Of a stretch of DNA of 64,000 nt, positions 44,585 through 52,896 are shown in pieces; the stretch's first letter is position 1; each line of letters opens with the position of its first letter. This stretch comes from Allobosea sp. CRIB-10 (GTDB lineage: Bacteria; Pseudomonadota; Alphaproteobacteria; Rhizobiales; Beijerinckiaceae). A model generated the notes under the pieces. It was not told the DNA's origin, did no database searches, and was given only the letters and a program-made list of their open reading frames with translations. The stretch is taken from positions 1-64,000 of the forward strand of contig NZ_FOKP01000030.1 of NCBI RefSeq assembly GCF_900112185.1. The letters are read 5' to 3'. The position numbers were made by a program, and so were the translations under genes.

Positions 44585-45166
44585 ATGGCCTCAGCCGCAA
44601 CAGACGTCACCGAAGACAATCAGCCGACCAGCAAGACCAACAAGCGCATCGCCCTGCTGATCGGCGTGCTCGCGCTCCTGCTCGCCTTCTCCGAGATCGG
44701 CGGCAAGAACGCCGAGCAGGACGCGCTCGCCAGGAACATCGAGGCGTCCAATCTCTGGGCCTTCTTCCAGGCCAAGACGATCCGCGGCACGACGCTGCGC
44801 ACAGCCACCGACGCGATGGAGGTCGAGCTCGCCGGCGCGACCGACCCGGCCATACGCGAGCGCCTGCAGAAGCGCATCGACGGCTGGAAAGCGACGATCG
44901 CCCGCTACGACTCCGAGCCCGAGACCAATGAGGGCCGCAAGGAGCTGATCGTCCGCGCCAAGGCGGCCGAGGCCAGGCGCGACATCTCAAGTGCCCGCGA
45001 CGACAAATACGACATCGTCTCGGGCCTGCTGCAGATCGCGATCGTCGTCGCCTCGGCCGCGATCATCACCGGCGTCGCCCTGCTCGCCTGGACCGGCGTC
45101 GGCCTCGGCGCGCTCGGGCTCGCGCTGATGGTGGTCGCCGAGGTCGCACCGACTGCGCTGTTCTGA
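44585..45166 (+). CDS. DUF4337 family membrane protein
   Basis: 193 residues. One N-terminal membrane helix (KRIALLIGVLALLLAFSEIG), a conserved GKNAEQDALARNIEASNLWA segment and WAFFQAKTIRGTTLRTATDA typical of DUF4337, a coiled-coil part, and two C-terminal helices (LLQIAIVVASAAIITGVALL and beyond). Unknown function. GAGGGA precedes the start. It lies 80 bases downstream of xerC, with a TTACCTTCGGTAA hairpin in between. Confidence 0.88.
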   Translation: MASAATDVTEDNQPTSKTNKRIALLIGVLALLLAFSEIGGKNAEQDALARNIEASNLWAFFQAKTIRGTTLRTATDAMEVELAGATDPAIRERLQKRIDGWKATIARYDSEPETNEGRKELIVRAKAAEARRDISSARDDKYDIVSGLLQIAIVVASAAIITGVALLAWTGVGLGALGLALMVVAEVAPTALF

Positions 45167-45181
45167 TCGAGCGCGATCCGC

Positions 45182-45982
45182 TCAGTAGTGGATCGCGCCC
45201 TTCGAGCCGCCGCCGCAGGCGATGGCGTCGCCATTGATCGCGACGCTGCGCGGCGAGGCGAGGAAGGCGACGATGTCGGCGACCTCGGCCATGTCGACCA
45301 GCCGGCCGATCGTGACATTGGCGGCCATGCGGCGCTCGACCTCTTCAGCCGCCAGCCCTGATGCCGCCGCTCGTGCCGCGACCACGCCCGGCGTCTTCTC
45401 CGTGCGCGTCGTGCCGGGATGCACCACGGTGACATTGATGCCCTGCGGGCCGAGCTCGTCGGCGAGGTTCTTGGTCAGCGCCGCGACCGCGACATTGCGG
45501 ATCGAACCGATGGTCGAGCCGGTCAGGCGCGCCGCCAGCCCGCTGATATTGATGATCCGGCCCCAGCCGCCCGCCGCCATCACCGGCGCGGCCTCGCGGG
45601 CCATCCTGAGATAGCCCATCACCTTGACGTTGACGTCGTCGAAGAACAGCGCGTCGGTGATCTCGGCGAGCTTGGGCGGCGGCGCCTGTCCGCCCGGCTT
45701 CGCCGCGGCATTGACGAGGATGTCGAGCCCGCCCAGCGCCGCGACGGCGCCGGCCACGACCGCCTTGACCGATGCATCGTCCTGCGTGTCGACGGTCAGG
45801 CCGACGACCTTGCGGCCGGTCTCCTGCGCGAGCTCCGTTGCGGCGGCGTCGAGCTCCGCCTGATTGCGTGCGGCGATGACGACATCGACACCCTCCAGTG
45901 CCAGCTGGCGCGCAATGGCGCGGCCGATCCCCTTGCTGCCGCCCGTGACCAGGGCGCGCTTGCCGTTCAGCATCAGATCCAT
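45182..45982 (-). CDS. SDR-family oxidoreductase lacking YxxxK
   Basis: 266 residues, short-chain dehydrogenase fold. The cofactor motif is TGGSKGIGRAIAR, and the NNAG equivalent is ILVNAAAKPGG. The serine of the active site is in IINISGLAARL. Where Tyr-x-x-x-Lys should follow, the sequence reads SIRNVAVAALTKNLADE, with no tyrosine and no lysine at the normal place. Some SDRs of this RN-x-A-x-x-x-L type occur; the reaction or activity is uncertain. GAGGA precedes the ATG at 45982. Divergent from the ArsR operon. Confidence 0.83.
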   Translation of the reverse strand: MDLMLNGKRALVTGGSKGIGRAIARQLALEGVDVVIAARNQAELDAAATELAQETGRKVVGLTVDTQDDASVKAVVAGAVAALGGLDILVNAAAKPGGQAPPPKLAEITDALFFDDVNVKVMGYLRMAREAAPVMAAGGWGRIINISGLAARLTGSTIGSIRNVAVAALTKNLADELGPQGINVTVVHPGTTRTEKTPGVVAARAAASGLAAEEVERRMAANVTIGRLVDMAEVADIVAFLASPRSVAINGDAIACGGGSKGAIHY

Positions 45983-46120
45983 GGTGAGGTCCTCGAAGGC
46001 GGGATGGCGGGGCGCGTGGACTGCGACGGTCCCCGCAGTTTCGAGGGCATCCTGCGTGAGCCGCACGACCTGGTCCAGCGCGCCTCTCACAGCCCCGTTC
46101 TGCTTTGCTCGCGAGGGCGC

Positions 46121-46153
46121 TTGACTAACTCATATCTCATTGGTTATGAATTA
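46121..46153 (+). promoter_or_regulatory. promoter and operator of the ArsR-AHSA1 operon
   Basis: TTGACT (46121-46126), 17-base spacer, TTATGA (46144-46149). An inverted repeat TAACTCATA (46126-46134) and TTATGAATTA (46144-46153) overlaps both boxes, and a further ACTCATAGC lies downstream. The arrangement suits an ArsR dimer repressing its own promoter. Confidence 0.65.
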
Positions 46154-46181
46154 ACTCATAGCCAACGGGTTATTGATTGAG

Positions 46182-46505
46182 ATGGCAGACGCCCACGACA
46201 TGTTGTTCAGGACGCTCGCCGACCCGACGCGGCGCGCCATCTTCGAGCGCCTGTGCCGCGACGGCGAGCTGACCGTCGGCGCGCTGACCGCGCAGGCCGG
46301 CGTCTCGCAGCCGGCGGTCTCGAAGCATCTCGGCGTGCTGAAGCAGGCCGGGCTGGTGCGTGACCGGCAGGCCGGCAGGCAGACCCATTACAGCGCCCAG
46401 CTCGGCGCGCTCAGCCCCCTGATCGACTGGACCAGCCAGATGGCCGGGTTCTGGGAGGCGCGGTTCGACGACCTCGAAAATTTGCTCGCAAGGATGGATC
46501 AATGA
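46182..46505 (+). CDS. ArsR/SmtB-family regulator
   Basis: 107 residues, winged helix: DMLFRTLADPTRRAIFERLC, LTVGALTAQAGVSQPAVSKH (recognition helix) and LGVLKQAGLVRDRQAGRQTH (wing). No metal-binding cysteines, so it belongs to the group paired with AHSA1/SRPBCC genes rather than metal sensing. ATG at 46182 was preferred over TTG at 46173. The stop overlaps the next gene (ATGA at 46502-46505). Confidence 0.88.
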   Translation: MADAHDMLFRTLADPTRRAIFERLCRDGELTVGALTAQAGVSQPAVSKHLGVLKQAGLVRDRQAGRQTHYSAQLGALSPLIDWTSQMAGFWEARFDDLENLLARMDQ

Positions 46506-46930
46506 CCACCGCCACGCAGACCCGCTCCGTCATCGTCGAGCGCGAGATCGCCCATCCGCCGGAAAGGCTCTGGCGCGCCCTGACCCAGCCGCATCTGATC
46601 GCGGAATGGCTGATGAAGAACGATTTCGCGCCGGTCGTCGGCCATCGCTTCAACCTGCGCGGCGAGTGGGGCGGCGTGCTCGATTGCGAGGTCCTCGACA
46701 TCGAGCCGAACCGGATGCTGTCCTACAGCTAGGACTTCGCCCATGACGATCCGGCCTTCAACCTGAAGAGCGTGGTGACCTTCACCCTGACCCCGACGCC
46801 CAGGGGCACGCTGCTGCGCATGGAGCAGGCAGGCTTCCGGCCCGAACAGAAGCAGGCCTTCGGCGGCGCCAAAGCCGGCTGGCAGGAATTCCTCGGCAAG
46901 CTCGAGCAGGTGCTCGAGCGGGCAGAATGA
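46502..46930 (+). pseudogene. AHSA1/SRPBCC gene with in-frame amber stop
   Basis: The frame starts MTTATQTRSVIVEREIAHPP and continues LIAEWLMKNDFAPVVGHRFN. At 46730-46732 it hits TAG in ...RMLSYS-stop-DFAHDDPAFNLK. It then stays open in the same frame to a TGA at 46928-46930 (TPRGTLLRMEQAGFRPEQKQ, GGAKAGWQEFLGKLEQVLER), giving a normal 142-residue AHSA1 domain. In this family the position is usually Trp (SYSW), one base change (TGG to TAG). Probably inactivated, or a sequencing error or rare suppression. Coupled to the ArsR regulator. Confidence 0.8.
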
Positions 46931-46964
46931 CCATGCCGACTGCCATGTTTGTAAGGGCGCACTC

Positions 46965-47186
46965 ATGACCTTGAACAACGTCATCCGGCAGGGCCATCGC
47001 TGGCTCGCCATCATCTTCACGGCGACCGTCATCGCCAATTTCGTCGCCATGGCGCTGGGACAGCCGCCGGCCTGGATCGTCTACTCCCCGCTGCCGCCGC
47101 TGTTCCTGCTGATGTTTTCGGGCCTCTACATGTTCGCCCTGCCCTATGCCGCCGGCTGGCGACAAGGGCGACGGGCGGAAGGCTAG
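46965..47186 (+). CDS. small two-helix membrane protein
   Basis: 73 residues with two membrane helices (WLAIIFTATVIANFVAMALG and SPLPPLFLLMFSGLYMFALP) joined by QPPAWIVY, and a basic tail GWRQGRRAEG. AAGGG is upstream of the ATG. It is a familiar companion of AHSA1/ArsR operons in alphaproteobacteria; its function is unknown. Confidence 0.75.
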   Translation: MTLNNVIRQGHRWLAIIFTATVIANFVAMALGQPPAWIVYSPLPPLFLLMFSGLYMFALPYAAGWRQGRRAEG

Positions 47187-47196
47187 GAGGAGCGCG

Positions 47197-47652
47197 ATGG
47201 CTGGCAAGACCTCGAAAGCGGCAGCGAAACCGAAAGTCGAAGGCGGGCAGCCCGTGCTGCTCTCGGGCGGCAATCCGCAGATCGCCAAGGGCTATGGCGA
47301 GGCGCCGGTGCAGGCCTATATCGCCGCGATGCCGGGCTGGAAGAGCGCTCTCGGCGCCCGCCTCGATGCGCTGATCAGCGCTGCCGTCCCCGGCGTCAGG
47401 AAGGCGGTGAAGTGGAACTCGCCCTTCTATGGTGTTGCGGACGAGAGCCAAGGCTGGTTCGTCAGCTTTCATTGCTTCAACAGATACGTGAAGGTGACCT
47501 TCTTTCGCGGCGCTGCGCTCGAGCCCGCGCCGCTGGGCAGGTCGAAATATGAGGATGTCCGCTATCTCGACATCCATGAAGGCGAGCTCGACGAGGCGCA
47601 GTTCACCGCCTGGGTGAAGCAGGCCGCCGCCTTGCCCGGCGAGAAGATGTGA
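47197..47652 (+). CDS. DUF1801 (YdhG-like) protein, copy 1
   Basis: 151 residues. A lysine/alanine-rich start, then the DUF1801 fold: IAAMPGWKSALGARLDALIS, VRKAVKWNSPFYGVADESQG, GWFVSFHCFNRYVKVTFFRG, YLDIHEGELDEAQFTAWVKQ. Pattern W-x-x-P-x-Y-G is characteristic. AGGAGG at good spacing before the ATG at 47197. It follows the membrane protein by ten bases and is presumably the same operon. Confidence 0.9.
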   Translation: MAGKTSKAAAKPKVEGGQPVLLSGGNPQIAKGYGEAPVQAYIAAMPGWKSALGARLDALISAAVPGVRKAVKWNSPFYGVADESQGWFVSFHCFNRYVKVTFFRGAALEPAPLGRSKYEDVRYLDIHEGELDEAQFTAWVKQAAALPGEKM

Positions 47653-47674
47653 CGACTATGAGGATATCGGCCCG

Positions 47675-48088
47675 ATGACGAAGGCGAACGACAAGGCCGG
47701 GGATGCAATCTCGGCCTCCGGACAGATCGACGCCCGGATCGCGGAACTGACCGACTGGCGTGGAGCTGCGCTCGCCAAGGTCCGCGCCATCATCCGGCAG
47801 GCCGATCCCGAGGTCGAGGAAACCTGGAAATGGCGCGGCGTCCCGGTCTGGGAGCATGCCGGCATCATCTGCACCGGCGAGACCTACAAAGGCGCGGTGA
47901 AGCTGACCTTCGCCAGGGGCGCTTCGCTGCCCGACCCTGCCGGCCTGTTCAATTCCAGCCTCGACGGCAACACCAGGCGCGCCATCGACATCCATGAGGG
48001 CGCTGCGATCGACGAGGCGGCCCTGGCGGCGCTGATCCAAGCGGCAGTAGCGCTGAATACCGCCGGGACGAAACCAAAGAAGGCCTGA
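47675..48088 (+). CDS. DUF1801 protein, copy 2
   Basis: 137 residues, a paralogue of the preceding gene: DWRGAALAKVRAIIRQADPE, EETWKWRGVPVWEHAGIICT, YKGAVKLTFARGASLPDP, RAIDIHEGAAIDEAALAAL. It starts 22 bases after the first copy, with GAGGA upstream. Divergence between the two is clear, so the duplication is old. Unknown function; related proteins in other bacteria are annotated only as DUF1801 or iron-chaperone-like. Confidence 0.9.
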   Translation: MTKANDKAGDAISASGQIDARIAELTDWRGAALAKVRAIIRQADPEVEETWKWRGVPVWEHAGIICTGETYKGAVKLTFARGASLPDPAGLFNSSLDGNTRRAIDIHEGAAIDEAALAALIQAAVALNTAGTKPKKA

Positions 48089-49486
48089 TCAACCCGCGTG
48101 CCGGGGAGCGCGCGGCCACTCCGGCCCCTGCCCGCGCAGCCTTTCCCAAGCCCGCGCCATCTGCAGCACGCCGAGATCGTCGAAGCGCTTGCCGGTGATC
48201 TGCAGGCCGATCGGCAGGCCGGATGCGGTCATGCCGGCATGGACCGAGATCGCCGGCTGGTCCGACATGTTCGCCGCGACCGTGAAGACGATGTGCTCGA
48301 AGGGCCGCTCGGGATCATGGATCGGCGAGGCCAGCTCGGCGGCAAAGCTCGGTACCGGCGAGACCGGCGAGAGCACATAATCGAAGGGCTGGGCCGCCTT
48401 CAGCGCCGCATGGCGGATCGCCAGCATCTGGCTCATGCCGCGATGCACCTGTCCCCCGGTAAGCGAGCGGCCCCGCTCGGCCCAGGCGTAGATATAGGGC
48501 AGCACCTTGTCCTGCCGCTCCCTCGGCAGCGAACCGATCTCCGCCCAAGCGCGCTGGCGCCAGAAATCGTCGAGCCCGTCGAGCATGTCCTGCGTCAGGA
48601 AGGGCGGCGCCAGTTCGACGATCGCCCCTACCCGCCGAAAGGCATCGGCTGCCCTGGCGATCGCCGCCCGCACCTCCGGCTCGACCGGCAGGCCGATGCC
48701 CGCTTCCAATTGAAGGCCGATCCTGAGCCCGCGCGGTTCGCGTTCCAGATCGGTCCAGGCGATCTCCTGCGGCGGCAGGCACATCGGGTCGCGCTCGTCC
48801 GGCCTGGAGAGTTCGCCCATCATCAGCGCCGCGTCGGCGACGGTGCGCGTCATCGGCCCGGCGACGCGGCCGTAATATGTCGGGTCGATCGGCACGCGGC
48901 CGAAGCTGGGCTTCAGCCCGACAAGCCCGCACCAGCCGGCCGGCAGGCGGATCGAGCCGCCGATATCGGTGCCGACATGGAAAGGACCGTAGCCGGCCGC
49001 ACCGGCCGCCGCCGCGCCGGCCGAGGAGCCGCCCGGGTTCTTCGAGAGATCGAACGGGTTGCGGGCGAGCGCGTGGAAGCTCGACAGGCCGGAGGAGAGC
49101 ATGCCGTAATCTGGCATGGTCGTCTTGGCGAGGATGACGCAGCCGGCCTCGCGCAGGCGCTGCGCCGGCGGCGCGTCCGCAGCAGCGGGGGCGAGCTCCA
49201 TCGCCGCCGTGCCGAGCGGCACAGCCACGCCCTTCGTCGCGATGTTCTCCTTGATCGTGCAGGGCACGCCATCGAGCGGCAGCGCCTCGCCCCGGCGCCA
49301 GCGGCCCTCGCTTTCCCTGGCGGCGGCGCGGGCGCCATCCGGGTCATAGGCGTAGAGCGCCTTCAGCGACGGCTCCCAGAGCGCGATGCGCTGGATCACG
49401 GCTTCAGTGACCTCGACCGGCGAGAGTTCGCGCGAACGGAAGGCCCGGAGCATGTCGACGGCGCTGAGATCGGCGAACTCGATCAT
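48089..49486 (-). CDS. amidase (amidase signature family)
   Basis: A 465-residue Ser-cisSer-Lys hydrolase. Catalytic lysine in LDGVPCTIKENIATKG (about 80), signature SKNPGGSSAGAAAAGAAGYG with the cis-Ser, and nucleophile Ser in VGTDIGGSIRLPAGWCGLVG. ATG at 49486 has GGAG upstream. Hydrolyses carboxamides; it may act on a substrate imported by the adjacent peptide-type ABC system, since all these genes are on one strand and amidase comes last. It is not GatA, lacking gatC and gatB neighbours. Confidence 0.88.
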   Translation of the reverse strand: MIEFADLSAVDMLRAFRSRELSPVEVTEAVIQRIALWEPSLKALYAYDPDGARAAARESEGRWRRGEALPLDGVPCTIKENIATKGVAVPLGTAAMELAPAAADAPPAQRLREAGCVILAKTTMPDYGMLSSGLSSFHALARNPFDLSKNPGGSSAGAAAAGAAGYGPFHVGTDIGGSIRLPAGWCGLVGLKPSFGRVPIDPTYYGRVAGPMTRTVADAALMMGELSRPDERDPMCLPPQEIAWTDLEREPRGLRIGLQLEAGIGLPVEPEVRAAIARAADAFRRVGAIVELAPPFLTQDMLDGLDDFWRQRAWAEIGSLPRERQDKVLPYIYAWAERGRSLTGGQVHRGMSQMLAIRHAALKAAQPFDYVLSPVSPVPSFAAELASPIHDPERPFEHIVFTVAANMSDQPAISVHAGMTASGLPIGLQITGKRFDDLGVLQMARAWERLRGQGPEWPRAPRHAG

Positions 49487-49514
49487 GGGTGAAACTCCGC
49501 AAGCATATCCGTAA

Positions 49515-50372
49515 TCAATCGCGAGAACGGCGCATGCGCGGATCGACCGCGTCGCGCAGGCCATCGCCCAGCAAATTGAAGGCCAGCACCGAGAGCGCGA
49601 TCGCAGCGCCCGGGAAGATTGCGAGCCAGGGCTGCGCCGCCATGAAGGTCTGCGCTTCGTTGAGCATCCGCCCCCAGCTCGGCGCAGGCGGCTGCGTGCC
49701 GAGGCCGAGATAGGACAGGCCGGCTTCGGCGAGGATGGCGAGCGCGAACTGGATCGTCGCCTGCACCACCAGCACGCCGGCGATGTTGGGCAGGACATGC
49801 TGGCGCGTGATCGCCATCTCGGTCAATCCAGCGGCACGCGCCGCCAGCACATAGTCCAGCGCCCAGCATTGCAGCGCCGCCCCGCGCGCCAATCGTGCGA
49901 AGTAAGGCAGGCTGAAGATCGCGATCGCGATCACCGCGTTCATCATGCCCGGGCCCCAGACCGCGCTGATCATGATCGCCGAGAGCACCGCCGGGAAGGC
50001 GTGACTGAAATCGGCCATGCGCATGATCAGATTGTCGAGCAGGCCGTCGCGCCGGATCGCGGCGATCAGCCCGAGCGCGCTGCCGACGGTCAGTCCGAGC
50101 CCGACCGCGCCCAGGCCCACCGCCAGCGAATTGCGCGCGCCGACCATGATCATCGAGAACACGTCCCGCCCGAACTGGTCGGTGCCGAACCAGTGCTCGG
50201 CCGAGGGCGGCCGCAGGCGCTTCAGGATCGCCATCTGCGTCGGCTCATAGGGCGTCCAGAGATAGGAGACCAGCGCCATCGCGATGACGAGCCCGCCGAG
50301 CAGCGATCCGGCAAGGAAGGACGGCGAGGCCCACCAGCGCCGTGGGCGGGAGCGAGGCGCGACCGCGCTCAT
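49515..50372 (-). CDS. peptide/nickel-type ABC permease (DppC-like)
   Basis: 285 residues. Start region WASPSFLAGSLLGGLVIAMA, then HWFGTDQFGRDVFSMIMVGA, the conserved DppC/OppC N-terminal motif, and the EAA loop DYVLAARAAGLTEMAITRQH and VLPNIAGVLVVQ. It overlaps the DppB-like gene stop/start by four bases (50369-50372). Works with it as the membrane heterodimer. No ATPase gene is nearby. Confidence 0.92.
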   Translation of the reverse strand: MSAVAPRSRPRRWWASPSFLAGSLLGGLVIAMALVSYLWTPYEPTQMAILKRLRPPSAEHWFGTDQFGRDVFSMIMVGARNSLAVGLGAVGLGLTVGSALGLIAAIRRDGLLDNLIMRMADFSHAFPAVLSAIMISAVWGPGMMNAVIAIAIFSLPYFARLARGAALQCWALDYVLAARAAGLTEMAITRQHVLPNIAGVLVVQATIQFALAILAEAGLSYLGLGTQPPAPSWGRMLNEAQTFMAAQPWLAIFPGAAIALSVLAFNLLGDGLRDAVDPRMRRSRD

Positions 50373-51316
50373 GACGCCTGCCGCAGGCGCGGATCGATCA
50401 GCCCGTAGAGCAGCTCGATCGCGAAATTGATGAAGACGACCAGCGCGGAGAACAGCATGACGAGGTCCTTGACCACGATCAGGTCGTGCTGGGCGATCGA
50501 CTGGAAGACCAGCCGGCCGAGCCCCGGCAAGGCGAAGACGTTCTCGATGATGATCGCGCCGGCCAGCAGCACCGAGAATTGCAGGCCCAGTACGGTGACG
50601 ACCGGGATCAGCGCATTGCGCAGCACATGGCGCAGCATGGTGCGCCGCCGGCTGACGCCCTTGGCGCGGGCGGTGCGGACATAATCCTCCTGCATCGTCT
50701 CCAGCATGGCCGAGCGGGTGACGCGGGCGAGGATCGCCGCCTGCGGCAGAGCGAGCGCCACCGCCGGCAGCAGCAGCGATTTCAGCGCCGGCCAGAAGCC
50801 GGCCTGCCAGCCCGGAAAGCCACCGGCCGGGAGCCAGCCGGCGCCGACGGCGAAAACCAGAACCAGCAGGAGGCCGAACCAGAAATTCGGGATGGCGAGC
50901 CCGGCCTGGGCGAAGACCATCACCGCCGCGTCGCCGGCGCGGTTGTGGTTGGCCGCGGCGAGCGCCCCGAGCGGGATGCCGATGGCGGACGCCAGCAGGA
51001 TCGCCATCGAGGCGAGCGGCAAGGTCACCACCATGCGCTCGCCGATCAGTTGCGTCACCGGCACGCGATAGGTGTAGCTGAGGCCGAGATCGCCGGTGAC
51101 GAGCCCGCCGATCCAGGAGAAGAACCGCAGCAAGGCCGGCTGGTCCAAGCCCATCTCGGCCCGCAATGCCGCAAGCGCCTCCGGCGCCGCATTAAGCCCG
51201 AGCGTCACCGCCGCCGGATCGCCCGGCAGGATCTCCAGCACGAGGAAGATGACGATCGCCGCGCCGAGCAGCGTCAGGGCGAACGCCACCAGCCGGCGCA
51301 GGAGGTAACCCATCAT
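50369..51316 (-). CDS. peptide/nickel-type ABC permease (DppB-like)
   Basis: 315 residues. N-terminal DppB motif GYLLRRLVAFALTLLGAAIV, LEILPGDPAAVTLGLNAAPE, and the EAA loop DYVRTARAKGVSRRRTMLRH. Five or six membrane helices. It sits between the solute-binding protein and the DppC-like gene, forming one transcript with the amidase at the end. Confidence 0.92.
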   Translation of the reverse strand: MMGYLLRRLVAFALTLLGAAIVIFLVLEILPGDPAAVTLGLNAAPEALAALRAEMGLDQPALLRFFSWIGGLVTGDLGLSYTYRVPVTQLIGERMVVTLPLASMAILLASAIGIPLGALAAANHNRAGDAAVMVFAQAGLAIPNFWFGLLLVLVFAVGAGWLPAGGFPGWQAGFWPALKSLLLPAVALALPQAAILARVTRSAMLETMQEDYVRTARAKGVSRRRTMLRHVLRNALIPVVTVLGLQFSVLLAGAIIIENVFALPGLGRLVFQSIAQHDLIVVKDLVMLFSALVVFINFAIELLYGLIDPRLRQAS

Positions 51317-51326
51317 CGCGGAGGCC

Positions 51327-52817
51327 TCAGCGCCAGCGCACCTCCGCCAGCGGCGTCAGCGGCAGGGGCCAGTCGGTCCACATGCCCTCCAGATCGGCCC
51401 TGGTCACCGTGATCTTCGGCAGGATGAAGAGGAAGCCGTTGACCGCATCGCGCGCCAGCATGCGCTGGGCGTCGCCATAGAGCTTGTTGCGCTGCGCCTC
51501 GTCGACGGTCCGGTCGATCGTCTCGATCAGCGCCTTGAACTCGGGATTCCGGTACTGGAAGTAATAGTCGTCGCGGGCGTAGTTGGCGATGTCGAGCGGC
51601 TCGGTATGCGAGATGATCGTCAGGTCGAAATCCCTGTTCTTGAACACCCGCTCCAGCCATTGCGGGAACTCCAGCGGCTCGATCTTGGCGGTGATCCCGA
51701 TCTGGGCGAGCAGCGCCGCGACGATCTCGCCGCCGCGCCGAGCATAGGCCGGCGGCGGCAAACGCAGCGTGCATTCGAAGCCCCTCGGGAAGCCGGCTGC
51801 CGCGAGCAGGGCCTTCGCCTTGGCGAGATCGACCGGATAGGTCCCGGTCAGGTCGACATAGGCCGGGTGCAGCGGCGAGAAATGGCTGCCGATATAGTCG
51901 AGATCGAAGCCGTAGATGCCGAGCGCGATCGTCTTGCGGTCGAGCACATGCGAGATCGCCTGGCGCACCCGGATATCGCTGAACGGCGCCTTGGCATTGT
52001 TGATGGCGAGGATGGTCTCGCCCTCGGTCTTGCCCAGCGTGACCTTGAGCTTCGGATCGGCCTTGAGCTGCGGGATCGCCTCCGGCGCCGAGAGATTGGT
52101 GAAGACGTCGATGTCGCCGGCCCTGAGCGCCGCGACCTGCGCCTGCGGATCGGAGATGAAGCGGAAGGTCGCCTTCACCAGAGAAGGCTTGGCGCCCCAG
52201 TACTCGTCATTGCGCGTCAGTTCGAGCCGGTCGCCGCGGTTCCAGCGCGCGAACTTGAACGGGCCGGTGCCGACCGGATCGGTCTTGTTGTTGGCGGCGG
52301 TTGCCGGCGAGACGATGACCGCATCGCCCCAGGAGAGCCCGTAGACGAAATTCGCCGTCGGCTGCTTCAGCGTGATGATCAGCCTGACCGGATCGGGAGC
52401 CTCGATGCTCGCGATCGGCGTGAAGATCCAGCGCTGGGCATTGGTCGAATCGGGCGCGACCGCGCGCTCGAAGGAGAACTTCACGTCGCGCGAGGAGAAC
52501 GGCGTGCCGTCATGGAAGCGGGCATTCGGCCGGAGCTTGAAGGTGTAGGTGAGGTTGTCGGGCGCGAGCGTCCAGCTCTCGGCCAGCGCCGGTACGAGCT
52601 TGCCGGTGCGGTCCATCGCCACCAGCCCCTCGAAGATGTTCTGCAGCACGACCTCACGGATCGCCTGTGCCGCCCCCGACGTCGGATCGAGCGTCGGCGG
52701 CTCGAGCGTCATGCCGATGGTGACGCTGTCCCTGGCCTGCGCGAGCGCTGCGAGCGGAAGCTGGGTTGCGAGCGCGGCAAGGCCCGCTCCCGCCAGAAGA
52801 TCGCGTCGCGTCGTCAT
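51327..52817 (-). CDS. family 5 ABC substrate-binding protein
   Basis: 496 residues. Twin-arginine-like signal TTRRDLLAGAGLAALATQLP, cleaved near ALAQA. SBP_bac_5 fold: MTLEPPTLDPTSGAAQAIRE, FEGLVAMDRTGKLVPALAES, FTPIASIEAPDPVRLIITLK and VRQAISHVLDRKTIALGIYG. ATG at 52817 has GGAGG upstream. Likely binds oligopeptides or a di-/tripeptide-like amide delivered to the DppBC-like permeases. The ligand is not readable from sequence. Confidence 0.9.
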   Translation of the reverse strand: MTTRRDLLAGAGLAALATQLPLAALAQARDSVTIGMTLEPPTLDPTSGAAQAIREVVLQNIFEGLVAMDRTGKLVPALAESWTLAPDNLTYTFKLRPNARFHDGTPFSSRDVKFSFERAVAPDSTNAQRWIFTPIASIEAPDPVRLIITLKQPTANFVYGLSWGDAVIVSPATAANNKTDPVGTGPFKFARWNRGDRLELTRNDEYWGAKPSLVKATFRFISDPQAQVAALRAGDIDVFTNLSAPEAIPQLKADPKLKVTLGKTEGETILAINNAKAPFSDIRVRQAISHVLDRKTIALGIYGFDLDYIGSHFSPLHPAYVDLTGTYPVDLAKAKALLAAAGFPRGFECTLRLPPPAYARRGGEIVAALLAQIGITAKIEPLEFPQWLERVFKNRDFDLTIISHTEPLDIANYARDDYYFQYRNPEFKALIETIDRTVDEAQRNKLYGDAQRMLARDAVNGFLFILPKITVTRADLEGMWTDWPLPLTPLAEVRWR

Positions 52818-52896
52818 CGTCCCGCCTCCATAGTCGTTGCGGCGCAAGATGGCGCGGGAACGAAGCGGGAGGCAAGAGCGCCGGCGCGCAACCCGG

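Noticed and set aside
48089-49486. GatA subunit of the tRNA amidotransferase
   Set aside because: No gatB or gatC is adjacent, and the linkage to a peptide-type ABC system favours a catabolic amidase.
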